A stretch of DNA of 64,000 bases, taken from Cystobacter ferrugineus. GTDB lineage: Bacteria > Myxococcota > Myxococcia > Myxococcales > Myxococcaceae. The notes beneath the pieces were generated by a model that saw nothing but the letters and a program-made list of their open reading frames with translations, ran no database searches and was not told the origin of the DNA. Position 1 is the first letter of the stretch. Every line of letters starts with the position of its first letter. Position numbers and translations under genes: made by a program. Positions 41,501 through 50,350 of this stretch are shown piece by piece. Location: positions 1,445,617 through 1,509,616 of the forward strand of contig NZ_MPIN01000001.1 of assembly GCF_001887355.1 (NCBI RefSeq), in the 5' to 3' direction.

Positions 41501-44254
41501 GTAGCGCTCATCCCCCGACTCCTCGTCGTAGAAGTAGCCGTACTCCTCGTCCAGCCGCAGGTACTCCACCTCGAGCGGCTTGATCTGCTGGCCATACGGT
41601 GCGCCCTGCCAGTCCACCACCACGCCGGTGACGGTGAAGGGCTGGCCGGCGCGCGCCTTCTGCACGTTGGCCTGGAGGCCCACGTAGTAGGGCTCGGGGT
41701 GCACGGGCACGCTGGCCGAGCCCACCGTGGAGCGGCCACTGCCGGCCTCGAAGACACTCGCCAGGGCCACGAGCTGCGCGGGCCCCTTGAAGCCGCCCGC
41801 GGACTGCTGCGCCGGGCAGCGCACGGTGACCTGGCCCTTGTCATCCAGCTCTCCCTTCACCTGCCCGAGCACGCTGGCCTTGGCCTCGGACTCCTCCGGA
41901 CGCCACACGCCATAGGCGTACTGGCCGTTCTCCTTGGGGCGGAAGACGGACGGCTCCAGGCGGCACGTCACCTCCACGGGGCTGCCCTCGGCCGAGCCGC
42001 CGAAGAGGTAGGCGGCCCGCACCGTCACCGGCACTTCCTGGCCCTGCACGTACCCGGGCTTGTCCGCCTGGGCCGTCACCTTCATGCGCTCGGGGACGAA
42101 CTCCTCCACGTTGAGGCCGTAGGTGGCCACCTGCTTGTCGCCCACGCTGAGCACCACGCGGTAGGCGCCCGTGTCCTGGTAGGCCTCGAAGGGCACGTCC
42201 AGCGACACCAGGCCCGCCTCGTTCGTCTTGAGCGTCAGCTTGCGCAAGTCCCTCTCGCGCGGGTCCACCACCTTGAGTTCCACGGGCACGCCCGCTGGCG
42301 GCGCCACGTCCTCCTGGTTGCGCAGCACCGCGACGACGTGGGCGGTGTCACCCGGGCGGTACACGCCGCGGTCCGAGTACAGCGCGGCGCGGTAGGGCTG
42401 CTGCGCGCGGTACGGCTCTCCCTGCACGTCCGAGTTGGCGATCTCCGTCTGGAGCTCGCTGTACTTGAGGTAGGTGAACTCCTCGCCCTTGCGCGCGAAC
42501 AGGGCGAAGGGCTCGGCGGGGTCCAGGGTGTCCACCGGCACCGAGAGCTTGCAGCCCTCCACGCCCCCGGTGGTGCAGCGGGCCACCACCTGGCCGCTCT
42601 TCTTCACGAGCGACACCTCGACGCCCGACTGGGGCTCGGTGTTCTCCATGCCGAGCACCCACGCCCACACTTCCTCCTTGGCATTGGAACCCTTGGGGGC
42701 CAGGCCACGCTTGGCCACGAGGCTCAGGTCCGTGAGGAGGATGCGGGAGGCGGCCGACTTGGAGCCGCCCTGGGCGGTGATCTCCACGAGCCCCCGGGTG
42801 GAGGCGGGCACGAGCGAGCCCACATCCAGCCAGGTGGTGGCCAGGGTGTCCTGGGTGCCCTGCACGGGCAGCGACTTGCGCGCGATGACGTTGGAGGTGC
42901 GCTCGTTGGCGGCCTCGCGGTCGTCATCGCTCATCCAGAAGAGGAGGTTCTCCTGGGGGACGTGGCGCACCACGAGCTCCACCGCGTCCAGGTTGAGGTG
43001 GTTGAGGGGGAGGTTGCGCCAGGCGGAGCGAGGCAGGTAGCGGCCGGTGGAGCCGAAGCTCAACTGGGCGCTGCGCGCGGAGATGGAGAAGGACTTCTCG
43101 TAGGTGGACAGCAGGGTGCCGCCGGTGTTCGAGGTGGCGCCCGCGTCGATCGTCATGGCGTAGGTGCCGCGCTTGAAGTCGCCGAGGATGCGGAAGCCCC
43201 AGCGCGAGGGCGACACGGAGAAGGCCACGGGGGGGCTGAAGTGGACGGTGTCCGCGGCCGAGTCCTCGTCGAGGCTGCAGCGCTCGCCCGCGTTGCCGTA
43301 GTAGTAGTACTCCTCCTCGCCCTCCTCCTGGCTGGGCTCCTCGTCGCCGGCGCGCTCACGGCAGCGCACCTCGATGTAGTGCCCGGTGGCGCCCTCCTGG
43401 ACATAGGCGTTGGTGATGTCCAGGCGCTTGCCCACGTACAGCGTGAACGAGCCGGTGCCCGCGGCGGCGGGAGAGTTCTTGGAGCCCGAGGGCAGCAGGC
43501 CCGCCTTGAGGGAGAAGCCCACCTCGGCGCCGGGGCGGAGGCTCGCGCCACCGAGGGTGGCGGTGACGGTATGGGGGTTGTTGGGCTGGGAGCGCAGCTT
43601 CACGTCGGACAGGGCCTTGCCGTCCACGGAGAAGGAGGCGAGGCGGCGCACGCTGGCCACGTCCACGGGACCGGAGAAGACGAGATCCACCTCCACCTTG
43701 CCCTTTCGCGCATCCACCTGTCGGGGAGCCAGGCGCAGGAAGGCGAAGGCGGGCGTGGTGAAGGTGCGGCTCCACTGCCCGGAGGCGGGGGGCTTGATGA
43801 CGGTGCCGTCCTGCAACTCCACCGCGTCGAGGGAGACGGTGTAGGAGGTGTTGAAGGAGAGCGGCTTCTGGGGGGTGAAGACGAGCGTGGAGGGGCCCTT
43901 GAAGCTGAGCAGGCCTGGCACGTTGGGCTCGATGGTGACGACGGTGCCCTTGCGGACCTCCTGATCATCGGGCCGCACGGCGCGGGGGAATTCGATCACC
44001 ACCTCGCGCGGCAGCATGCCCTGGGGGCCCAGCTCATAGAGCGTGGGCAGGAGGGACTCCGCGGTGGGAGCGGGAGCGGACGGGGGGGCCTCGCCCGTGG
44101 AGGGAGCGCCGGGAGTGGGGCTCGTGGCGGGCGGTGGGGCCTGGGGCTCGTCCTTCTTGCAGGCGGAGAGCGTGCTCACGAGCAGCGCCGCCAGCAACCA
44201 GCGCGATCTGCCCGCGCGGGGTGGAAGAGGCTTGGGGACGGACTGCGGATTCAT
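38546..44254 (-). CDS. Alpha-2-macroglobulin lipoprotein
   Basis: A 1902-aa lipoprotein (lipobox LSAC, Cys32) followed by a Pro/Ala linker and the MG-domain series of bacterial alpha-2-macroglobulins. The thioester motif CIEQ is at residues 1421-1424 (YGCIEQTTS), within the alpha-toroid domain, so this is the thioester-containing (YfhM-like) class that traps attacking proteases by covalent linkage. It is anchored in the periplasm and coupled to pbpC, which would repair peptidoglycan. For a predator that secretes proteases and meets those of others, this defensive pair is sensible. Confidence 0.95.
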   Translation of the reverse strand: MNPQSVPKPLPPRAGRSRWLLAALLVSTLSACKKDEPQAPPPATSPTPGAPSTGEAPPSAPAPTAESLLPTLYELGPQGMLPREVVIEFPRAVRPDDQEVRKGTVVTIEPNVPGLLSFKGPSTLVFTPQKPLSFNTSYTVSLDAVELQDGTVIKPPASGQWSRTFTTPAFAFLRLAPRQVDARKGKVEVDLVFSGPVDVASVRRLASFSVDGKALSDVKLRSQPNNPHTVTATLGGASLRPGAEVGFSLKAGLLPSGSKNSPAAAGTGSFTLYVGKRLDITNAYVQEGATGHYIEVRCRERAGDEEPSQEEGEEEYYYYGNAGERCSLDEDSAADTVHFSPPVAFSVSPSRWGFRILGDFKRGTYAMTIDAGATSNTGGTLLSTYEKSFSISARSAQLSFGSTGRYLPRSAWRNLPLNHLNLDAVELVVRHVPQENLLFWMSDDDREAANERTSNVIARKSLPVQGTQDTLATTWLDVGSLVPASTRGLVEITAQGGSKSAASRILLTDLSLVAKRGLAPKGSNAKEEVWAWVLGMENTEPQSGVEVSLVKKSGQVVARCTTGGVEGCKLSVPVDTLDPAEPFALFARKGEEFTYLKYSELQTEIANSDVQGEPYRAQQPYRAALYSDRGVYRPGDTAHVVAVLRNQEDVAPPAGVPVELKVVDPRERDLRKLTLKTNEAGLVSLDVPFEAYQDTGAYRVVLSVGDKQVATYGLNVEEFVPERMKVTAQADKPGYVQGQEVPVTVRAAYLFGGSAEGSPVEVTCRLEPSVFRPKENGQYAYGVWRPEESEAKASVLGQVKGELDDKGQVTVRCPAQQSAGGFKGPAQLVALASVFEAGSGRSTVGSASVPVHPEPYYVGLQANVQKARAGQPFTVTGVVVDWQGAPYGQQIKPLEVEYLRLDEEYGYFYDEESGDERYQRHLRAVREGRTTVKPESGKFTFQVTPSTDSAGYVVRVRSGAAQTDLQLEGQGRYAWWGGASRVDQTPRPARPTSLELQLPAAAKVGEALAVKVKVPYRGRILFTAETDGVQAAEWKAVEPGETTWSFTPSAFAPNVYISAFLVKDPHLESAQAFMPDRAFGVASVKVTPVDYTQAVTLKVPGEVRSNDELPVDLELGAVEPGTFATVAVVDEGILSLTRFESPDPITELFKKRALGVQTYETLGWTLLIPPAGASRSTGGDGDEGAAGRVQPVKPVALWSGVLPVPASGKLRVPFQLPQYRGAVRVMVVTSGPKRIGHASKQVLVRDPLVLQTTLPRFLSQGDEIQIPVFVTNLSGKAQDVKVSLSAENLAVPGMAMPAGAQPSPLQLLGKSEGRMRLENGKAGTFVFQGKAVQAVGAARLKVTAEGGGHTSFEQLDVPFLPSGPRERKVQRVELAAGTTDLAPLLQGWLPTSERSTFWVTTNPYAQSFQHLSYLVRYPYGCIEQTTSSTRPLLYVSELVDSVDPTLTANAKVEDMVLSGIRRVFSMQTSSGGFAYWPGSSEPVAWGTAYATHMLLDAQKRKYEVPQDRLDDAIKWMTEVAKNPERLRHDHSSYDDGSEAYVHYVLAVAGKGQKARVQKLIDELGSRKFYSANQRAEQDYLLKAALYLAGDRRYEKDLRNPDVSALSEERWNSWSFYSDRRRRGLMLSTFQDLFNNDAAGEPLAQRVAEALQHERSEYYTTQELVWGITGLGKRVAGAASSFSPPVLTADGKELAPQVGTKQRASDRTWALVRASERKGLTLKVPEKSEGKLYLVLASEGVRADGVYRTGGQGLSLTRQYRNLEGNVLDVKGGQMNLADLVYVEVIIKNNSGERIQNIALVDRLPAGWEIENARLGRGGSVEWASAENQWAADYVNLRDDRVEVFGALNAGESKTVVYAVRAVTSGAFTLPPVEAEAMYDPRIWAREAGGSVRISGPWADFLL

Positions 44255-44472
44255 GGTTTCTCCGAGAGGGGTGCGGCGAGTGATTCACGCGGCATGCCAG
44301 GGGGGGCCGCGTGGGGGGAGCTGAGAGGAATGGGCGGGAAGAACCGGGGCCCGAGCGCGTCCCCAGCGCGGCCGGGCGCCCACACGGTGGCCAGCGGGCC
44401 ACGGACACATCCGGGAGCCGGGCTGGACGGGTGAGACCTGGGGGCAACCCTAGGAGGGCACCCGGGTGGAGG

Positions 44473-45396
44473 TCAATGACGCTGCCAGCCAGTGTCCGAG
44501 TGCCATGACTCCGGCGAGGACAGGCACACCCCATGGCCCTCGCTGTCGGTGCTCACGCAGAACTGGGCCATGCAGGGATAGGGCCTGTCGAGGGAGCAGC
44601 GCAGGCGGCACAGACCTTCGTGGCAGAGTTCGTCTTCCGCGCAGGGCGAGCCCCCCTCGGCCTGGCCACAAGGCTGGGCGCAGCGACTCCACGCCTGTCC
44701 GACCTGGCTCATGAGCGTCTCCGTCACACAGACTTCACCTGAGGAACAGGGGTCTCGCTCGCAGTCGCGTCCCCCCATCGCCACACAGACCGAGACGCCA
44801 CCTTCCCGGCGCAGGCATCGCCGCCCCTCGGGGCAGGCATGGTGCTCGCAGGAGGGCTGGCATACGGGTCCTTCGGGGTCGCCACGGGCACAGAAAAAGC
44901 CCTCCGGGCATGCCCCCTCCTGATCCGGCTCGCACCGTCGGCCGCACCAACCGGACCCCGCGCAAACGAGCCCCGGGCCACACGCCCAGGCCATCAAGTA
45001 GGGAGAAGGGAGGCGCAAGCACGGCTCGCCCTCCTGACGAGAGCCCTCGGCCACACAGAGGCGAACGGCAATCCTCTGTCCACGCAGGGGAAGAGCGCGG
45101 CATGCCCCATAAGGGGAGCACTCCTCGTCCGAACGACAGCCGCTCCCCATGCATCGTCCTTGCTGGATGGCCGGGTCATGAAAACACACGAGTGGCGAGT
45201 CGCACTGCGCATCTGCCTGACAAGGCTGGTGGAGCGTGGGACGCTCGCGAAACTCAACGGGGGACAACCACGGAGCGAAGCGCCATCCCTCGACCACGCG
45301 CTCACCGGGAGCACGGCCCCAGAGAAAGAGGAGCAGGAGGAGAGGAAAGATCACCAGGCTCCCGGCAAGAACCGGCAGCACGGCCCGCCTCATCAT
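44473..45396 (-). CDS. Cys-rich extracytoplasmic protein with N-terminal anchor
   Basis: About 307 aa. Either ATG at 45396/45393 gives a short basic N terminus and one hydrophobic helix (VLPVLAGSLVIFPLLLLLFLW), followed by some 270 residues with about 34 cysteines in repeats of the type CxxDxxCxxPLVC and CPEGxxC, resembling the small disulphide modules frequent in myxobacterial surface proteins. No enzyme motif. It lies upstream of the macroglobulin gene on the same strand, 218 bases away, so co-transcription is possible but not shown. Confidence 0.7.
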   Translation of the reverse strand: MMRRAVLPVLAGSLVIFPLLLLLFLWGRAPGERVVEGWRFAPWLSPVEFRERPTLHQPCQADAQCDSPLVCFHDPAIQQGRCMGSGCRSDEECSPYGACRALPLRGQRIAVRLCVAEGSRQEGEPCLRLPSPYLMAWACGPGLVCAGSGWCGRRCEPDQEGACPEGFFCARGDPEGPVCQPSCEHHACPEGRRCLRREGGVSVCVAMGGRDCERDPCSSGEVCVTETLMSQVGQAWSRCAQPCGQAEGGSPCAEDELCHEGLCRLRCSLDRPYPCMAQFCVSTDSEGHGVCLSSPESWHSDTGWQRH

Positions 45397-45550
45397 GGCC
45401 GGCCCCCCATGCCCGGAAGGAGCCGTCCGTCCACTGCTCGCAAGCGTTTCCCTTTCTGCGGATGCATGGTCCAACACACATTAGTGGGAAACAGGACCAT
45501 CAGGCGACATCAACCGTCACCCCGAATGAGCCACGAAGTAATATCTCTTC

Positions 45551-46414
45551 ATGCCGGGAAAGAACAGCCCACGACGCTCGGGCAACCGCCATGCCGCGCG
45601 TCACGCCACCTCATGCGCCATGATATTCACGAGTCTAGCTCTGGGGGCATGCCTGGACGTGGGGGGTGGCCCTGAATGCACCCCCGCAGACACCACACAC
45701 AGCTGCTGCGTGAAGAACAATCCCACCCGGCCAGAGGTTTGCGACGGACGAGAAAGTGTGACCAATGGACTTGTTGGCCGAAAGGTAGCAGTTGTGGCTA
45801 CCCTCGCCTTGTCTCTCAACGATGTGGACACATTCCAGGCCGCGCAGCCCGAAATCGAAGACATCCTGATGAAATGCGCACGTCTGGCGGAAGACGAAGT
45901 CAATCGCCTTCATCTGGGAGGAAGAACAACCCGCAAAGAGGAATGCGACAAGGAGATAGAGAAGAAGCCCGACGGAAGCACTGTCACCCAAGCCATGCGA
46001 TGGGGGCTTGAAAAGCACCGCATCGCACGAGCATGCGTGGAGAAACACCTCGGGCAACGAATCCCAGGTTTCTTCAGCCTGGAGCGACGCTATCGCTACG
46101 ATCTCTCAACGGGACAAAAGAGCCTCGTGAACAAGGAAGAAATCGACCGTCTGATGCAGCGAGGGAAAGGAAACGACCTGATCGGCACACTCGAACCCGA
46201 CGTCGTCATCCATTCGGGAGATCCGCTGCGACCGTGGGCGGTTTACGATTTCAAGTTCCCCTGCCCGGAGGACAATCCGCCCTCTTGGAGTCGATACCCC
46301 AGCGGACACCCCTACCAGGGAAGATCGCAGGGTGAGATGTATGGCAAAGTACTTGGCAAACCCGCCGCACGCGTAGCACCTGGATGGGGCATCATCCGGA
46401 GTTCGACATGGTGA
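45551..46414 (+). CDS. SitA-like lipoprotein toxin with PD-(D/E)XK nuclease domain
   Basis: A 287-aa protein. The signal contains MIFTSLALGAC, giving a lipoprotein (lipobox LGAC); the start may be ATG 45551 or the later ATG 45620 just before this segment. A Cys-rich stretch follows (SCCVKNNPTRPEVCDG), then a spacer and a C-terminal nuclease-like domain: LEPDVVIH...WAVYDFKFPCP, giving D...D-x-K with conserved residues YPSGHPYQGRSQGEMYG after it, like Tox-REase/VRR-NUC-type toxins. The downstream gene overlaps by 7 bases and encodes a DUF3396 immunity protein. AT-richer than its neighbours, so probably acquired. Confidence 0.72.
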   Translation: MPGKNSPRRSGNRHAARHATSCAMIFTSLALGACLDVGGGPECTPADTTHSCCVKNNPTRPEVCDGRESVTNGLVGRKVAVVATLALSLNDVDTFQAAQPEIEDILMKCARLAEDEVNRLHLGGRTTRKEECDKEIEKKPDGSTVTQAMRWGLEKHRIARACVEKHLGQRIPGFFSLERRYRYDLSTGQKSLVNKEEIDRLMQRGKGNDLIGTLEPDVVIHSGDPLRPWAVYDFKFPCPEDNPPSWSRYPSGHPYQGRSQGEMYGKVLGKPAARVAPGWGIIRSSTW

Positions 46415-47325
46415 GAACCCGCTATCCGCGCCTCCGGGAGACACGGCCCCATGGACAATGCGTGCTGCGAGAGGGTCTCCTGCTCTGCTTCTTCATGAAG
46501 CGTCCCCACGAGGAACTATCACGGGCCATCACGGCGGCCCTGGACCTCTACCGCGAGGCGATAGAGCCCGGGCAGCTCGGCTGGTACGTGAACATGGGCG
46601 GAGACGTCGACCCGGTGGAACACAAGGGTTGGGCAGGAGCCATTCAAGCCCTGAACGACGAACGTTGGGCGCGCGTCCGCGAGGAGTTGCGTGCCCCCAC
46701 TGGCTGCCTCATTCAATTGCAAGAACAGTCCAATGAGGCAGGAGGCTTTCGCTTCGAATACCTCGGCCGGGAGCGCGACGACATCAACCTCCCGGGATTC
46801 GTGAGCACGGTCTCCTTCTGGCTTCCCACTGAGTACCTGGAAGCACACGGACCCTCCCACGTGAAGGAACTGGCCAAGGCGCTCGCTCGTAAACTCCCCC
46901 TCGATTCGGGCTACGCCAACCTCGCCTTCAACTACCTCGTGGAAGCGGACTTCGTCACCCGGTTCATCCGAGAGCACTGTATGGAATACCCAGGAATGGA
47001 TATCCCCCATGTGGACATCTCCAGGTCCCTGGGGTCGAAGGTGAAGGGAGCCTATTGGCTGAACTTCTACGGACAGCCTCTGCTCGAACAGCTCGGTGGA
47101 AGCGAACACCTCCAAACTCGACTGGAGCAGCCCGACATCTCCACTGAGGAGTTGGGCGCGGGGAAGATGCTGGTGTCGTTGGGAGAATGGCCAGAAATGG
47201 GCGAGTCACGGGGGTATCGTCTCCTGGCTCGGGAGCTGAAACCCCTCCTGCATGAGGAACAACCCGGTTGGTTCGGGTTCTCGCGAGACCAACTCCAGCG
47301 CTGGCAACGCCGGTACCTCGATTGA
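46408..47325 (+). CDS. DUF3396 (type VI immunity-like) protein
   Basis: A 305-aa soluble protein. DUF3396 members are immunity proteins found after REase-type polymorphic toxins; features here are GWYVNMGGDVDPVE near residue 59 and the C-terminal VDISRSLGSKVKGAYWLNFYGQPLLEQLGG, characteristic of the family. The ATG at 46408 lies inside the toxin's last codons (7-base overlap), so both are made together. It should protect the cell from the nuclease encoded just upstream. Confidence 0.8.
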   Translation: MVRTRYPRLRETRPHGQCVLREGLLLCFFMKRPHEELSRAITAALDLYREAIEPGQLGWYVNMGGDVDPVEHKGWAGAIQALNDERWARVREELRAPTGCLIQLQEQSNEAGGFRFEYLGRERDDINLPGFVSTVSFWLPTEYLEAHGPSHVKELAKALARKLPLDSGYANLAFNYLVEADFVTRFIREHCMEYPGMDIPHVDISRSLGSKVKGAYWLNFYGQPLLEQLGGSEHLQTRLEQPDISTEELGAGKMLVSLGEWPEMGESRGYRLLARELKPLLHEEQPGWFGFSRDQLQRWQRRYLD

Positions 47326-47333
47326 GCCAGGAG

Positions 47334-47640
47334 TCACCCCGCGGCCCGCCGCGCGGTGGGGCCCAGCTCCGAGGAGCGCGCGGCCCGCCGGAGCGCCTGC
47401 GGAGGCTGTCCGAACAGCCGGATGAAGGCCCGGCGCATCCGCTCCGGATCCGAGAAGCCCACTGCCTAGAACTGCGACTGCCCTCCCGGCCGCCGATGGT
47501 AGACCACCCCAGCTCGCGCGCATGGTGCGTGAGGCCTCGACTCCGAGCTCCTCCTCGAGCAGCGCGAGCGCGAGATCGATGCCCGCGCTGGCTCCGGCCG
47601 AGGTCAGATCGGGATCTACGTCCTTTCCGCCACGACTCTA
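47334..47640 (-). pseudogene. GlxA-type AraC regulator, internally deleted
   Basis: On the minus strand, the end of a DJ-1-like domain (LTSAGASAGIDLALALLEEE) and the family motif RRPGGQSQF are followed by an in-frame TAG and directly by the last third of an AraC helix-turn-helix (GFSDPERMRRAFIRLFGQPPQALRR), stop at 47334. About 110 residues between QSQF and the HTH are missing, and the start is gone. It sits head-to-head with an intact DJ-1/PfpI gene, its probable former target. Confidence 0.75.
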
Positions 47641-47681
47641 AAAGAAGAGAGTGCATCCCACCAAACCACGGAGACCCCGGC

Positions 47682-48371
47682 ATGAACCCGCCGCTCGTCA
47701 TCGTCTTTCCCCTCTTCAAGCGCGTGACGTACCTCGACTTCATGGGGCCGCTCGAGGCGCTCGCGATGCTGCCCGGCGCGCAGGTGATCACCGCCTCGGT
47801 CGGCGGCGCGCCCATCCGCGAGAACAACCTGACCCTCTCCAACCTGGTCCCGCTCGAGAGCCTCGAGCGGTGCGACGTGCTGTGCGTACCGGGCAGCATC
47901 GACGTGTCCCAGGCCGTCATCGACGAGACCTACCTGGCGGCGATCCGCCGGCTGGCCTCCACGGCGCGCTATGTCACGTCCGTGTGCACGGGCTCGTTGA
48001 TCCTCGGTGCCGCGGGGCTGCTCGAGGGGCGGCGGGCGGCGTGCCACTGGCTCATGCGTGACAGCCTGACCCTCTTCGGCGCCATTCCTGATGCGGGCCG
48101 CGTGGTGCGCGACGGCAACATCCTGACGGGCGGCGGCGTGACGGCGGGAATCGACTTCGCGCTGACGCTCGCTGCGGAGCTGGCCGGACCGGCCATCGCA
48201 CAGACGATCCAGGTCAGCCTGGAGTACGCGCCCGAGCCGCCGTTCAACGCCGGGCGGCCCGAGACCGCGCCCGCGGAGTGCGTGGCCTTCGTCCGGAGCA
48301 AGGAGCCGCCCGAGCACCGCGCCCAGCTCCAGCGCGCGGCGGACGCACTCCACCGGTCGCGTCCGTCCTGA
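47682..48371 (+). CDS. DJ-1/PfpI family protein (isonitrile hydratase-like)
   Basis: A 229-aa class I glutamine-amidotransferase-like fold. The nucleophile cysteine is in SVCTGSLILGAAGLLEGRRA and the following WLMRDSLTLFGA matches the InhA-like subgroup that hydrates isonitriles. Start ATG 47682. The adjacent regulator of the GlxA type is broken, so expression is probably no longer controlled by it. Substrate unproven. Confidence 0.85.
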   Translation: MNPPLVIVFPLFKRVTYLDFMGPLEALAMLPGAQVITASVGGAPIRENNLTLSNLVPLESLERCDVLCVPGSIDVSQAVIDETYLAAIRRLASTARYVTSVCTGSLILGAAGLLEGRRAACHWLMRDSLTLFGAIPDAGRVVRDGNILTGGGVTAGIDFALTLAAELAGPAIAQTIQVSLEYAPEPPFNAGRPETAPAECVAFVRSKEPPEHRAQLQRAADALHRSRPS

Positions 48372-48417
48372 AGCGCGCCGTCCAACGAGAGCGGGCATGC
48401 ATTAAGGTGCGCGGCCC

Positions 48418-49137
48418 ATGTCCCTGCCCATCCGGCTGGTGTTGATGCGCCCACGCAACGCGGAGAACCTGGGGGCCGCCGCGCGGGCCCTGAAAAACTG
48501 CGGCCTCGCCGAGTGGACCTGGGTGAACCCCGAGGCGGAGGACCTGGCCCCCGCGCGCCGGCTCGCCGTGCACGCCGAGGACGTGCTGGAGGGCTCGGGC
48601 CGGGCGGACTCGCTCGACGCGGCCGTGGCGGATTGCGTGTGGGTGGTGGGCACCAGCTCGCGCAAGGTGGAGGGCAAGCGGCGCTTGTCCCCGCGCGCCG
48701 TGGGCGAGGAGCTGGTGCGGCGCGCCGCCCAGGGCCCCGTGGCGCTCGTCTTCGGGGACGAGCGCAGCGGCCTCACCAACGCCGAGGTCGAGCGCTGCCA
48801 CGACCTGTCCGCCGTGCCCACCGCGCCCGAGCAACCCTCCATCAACCTCGCCCAGGCGGTGCTGCTCTACGCCTATGAAATCCGCATGGCCACGCTCGCG
48901 GCCGCGCCGCCCCCGCCCGCGCCCCTGCCCGTGGCGGCCACGGACACCGAGCTGACCCGGGTGGAGTCCGCCCTGGAGGCGGCGCTCGTCTCCGGCGGGT
49001 TCCTCGTGGACGAGCACACCCGGGGCCGCCCCGCCCTGCGCGAGCTGTTCGCGCCCCTGCGCCGCTCCCGCCTCACTCATAAGGAGGCGCGGCTGTGGCT
49101 CGCCGCCCTGCACACCCTGGCCAAGCGGTTGCGCTGA
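48418..49137 (+). CDS. TrmJ-like tRNA/rRNA methyltransferase (SPOUT)
   Basis: A 239-aa SPOUT-family methyltransferase: IRLVLMRPRNAENLGAAARALKNCG at the N terminus, VALVFGDERSGLTNAEVERC near 108-127 and PSINLAQAVLLYAYEI near 140 form the trefoil-knot SAM site. A helical C-terminal tail follows, as in TrmJ, which 2'-O-methylates tRNA position 32. The exact target in this organism is unknown. Confidence 0.88.
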   Translation: MSLPIRLVLMRPRNAENLGAAARALKNCGLAEWTWVNPEAEDLAPARRLAVHAEDVLEGSGRADSLDAAVADCVWVVGTSSRKVEGKRRLSPRAVGEELVRRAAQGPVALVFGDERSGLTNAEVERCHDLSAVPTAPEQPSINLAQAVLLYAYEIRMATLAAAPPPPAPLPVAATDTELTRVESALEAALVSGGFLVDEHTRGRPALRELFAPLRRSRLTHKEARLWLAALHTLAKRLR

Positions 49138-49283
49138 CCCAGGCGGCCGAGCATCCGCCGTGAGGCCCTCTCCCCCACCCTCCAGAGGGCAGTACCCGAC
49201 CGGAGCGTCCCGCCCGGCGCGATCCCCCCTTCCGCCCCCGTCCCTACATTGAGGGGACATTCCATCGCGGAAAGGAGCGAACC

Positions 49284-49505
49284 ATGAGTCACATGCCCGA
49301 TGACCGGAGGACCATGGGGAACGGACCCCAGGACGCCACGGAGAACGCCCCCTCGAAGGACGCGGCCTCGTGGGACTATCATCCGCACACGCCCCAGTCC
49401 GCGGAGGGACTCGACGGCGAGGAGCGTGAGGTGCCCCAGGGGGAGCCGGGCCCCACGCCAGGCTCGGCCGAGGGTGAGGACTTCGACGAGCCCTCGCGGC
49501 GCTGA
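49284..49505 (+). CDS. Small acidic protein of unknown function
   Basis: A 73-aa hydrophilic protein rich in D, E, P, S and G, likely disordered (MSHMPDDRRTMGNGPQDATE). A GGAAAGGAG ribosome site lies just before the ATG. No family recognised. It sits between the methyltransferase and the pseudouridine synthase on the same strand. Confidence 0.55.
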   Translation: MSHMPDDRRTMGNGPQDATENAPSKDAASWDYHPHTPQSAEGLDGEEREVPQGEPGPTPGSAEGEDFDEPSRR

Positions 49506-49534
49506 CGCGCCACCGCTACAGTGGCCCGCGAGCC

Positions 49535-50350
49535 ATGTCCCGAAAACCTCCGCCCCGCCGCACCGCGCCGTCCCTCGCCAAGAACGCCAACCCGGGGCGC
49601 TGGGAGGGCAAGGCCAAACCGGACTGGCTGTCCCGGGCCATCGCCCGCGCGGGAGTGATGCCCCAGGACGAGGCCCAGGAGGCCATCCAGGCGGGCCGGG
49701 TGACGGTGAATGGCCGGGTCGTCAAACAGCCCCTGGCCCCCGTGCCGCCCGGAGCCACGGTGCGCGTGGACGGAGTGGCCCTGCCCACGGCGGCACCCAC
49801 CCGGGTGCTCGCCTTCCACAAGCCCGCGGAGCTGCTCACCTCCACCGTGGGCCAGCACCGCGTGGGCACCGTCTACGAAGTGCTCCTGCCCCAACTGCCG
49901 CCGGACCTGGCCCGCTTCACCTGGCACGCGGTGGGGCGGCTCGACCGGGGCACCACGGGGCTCCTGCTCTTCACCAATGACGAGAAGCTCGTGGCGCACG
50001 TGACGTCCCCCGACACCCGGCTGCCCAAGCGCTACGTGGCCACCGTCTTCAGCGAGGCGGACGAGGAGAAGGTGGAGCCCCTGCGCCAGGGCCTGGAGCT
50101 GGAGGATGGGCCGGTGCGCCCGGCGACGGTGCGGCTGCGCGACGCCCACACGGTGGAGGTGACGGTCACCGAGGGCCGCAACCACCAGGTCAAGCGGATG
50201 CTCGGCGCGGTGGGACTGCCCGTGCGCGCCCTTCACCGCGAGGCCGTGGGTGGGGTGGAGCTGGACGTGGCCGAGAGCGGCTTCCGGCTGCTCTCCGACG
50301 CCGAAGTCACCGAGGGCCTGCGCTACCCGCTTCCTCCCGCTCCGGGGTAG
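49535..50350 (+). CDS. RsuA/RluB family pseudouridine synthase
   Basis: A 271-aa protein with an N-terminal basic tail, an S4 RNA-binding domain (residues 30-78; [20 protein letters not shown]) and a catalytic domain with [14 protein letters not shown], whose Asp is the nucleophile, followed by [15 protein letters not shown]. This group makes pseudouridine in rRNA (RsuA in 16S, RluB/RluF in 23S); which site cannot be told from sequence alone. Confidence 0.9.
   Translation: MSRKPPPRRTAPSLAKNANPGRWEGKAKPDWLSRAIARAGVMPQDEAQEAIQAGRVTVNGRVVKQPLAPVPPGATVRVDGVALPTAAPTRVLAFHKPAELLTSTVGQHRVGTVYEVLLPQLPPDLARFTWHAVGRLDRGTTGLLLFTNDEKLVAHVTSPDTRLPKRYVATVFSEADEEKVEPLRQGLELEDGPVRPATVRLRDAHTVEVTVTEGRNHQVKRMLGAVGLPVRALHREAVGGVELDVAESGFRLLSDAEVTEGLRYPLPPAPG

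Noticed and set aside
39299-44434. A 1711-codon plus-strand open frame opposite the alpha-2-macroglobulin gene
   Set aside because: Mirror of the codon bias of a real gene; the translation is low-complexity His/Arg/Leu with no domain.
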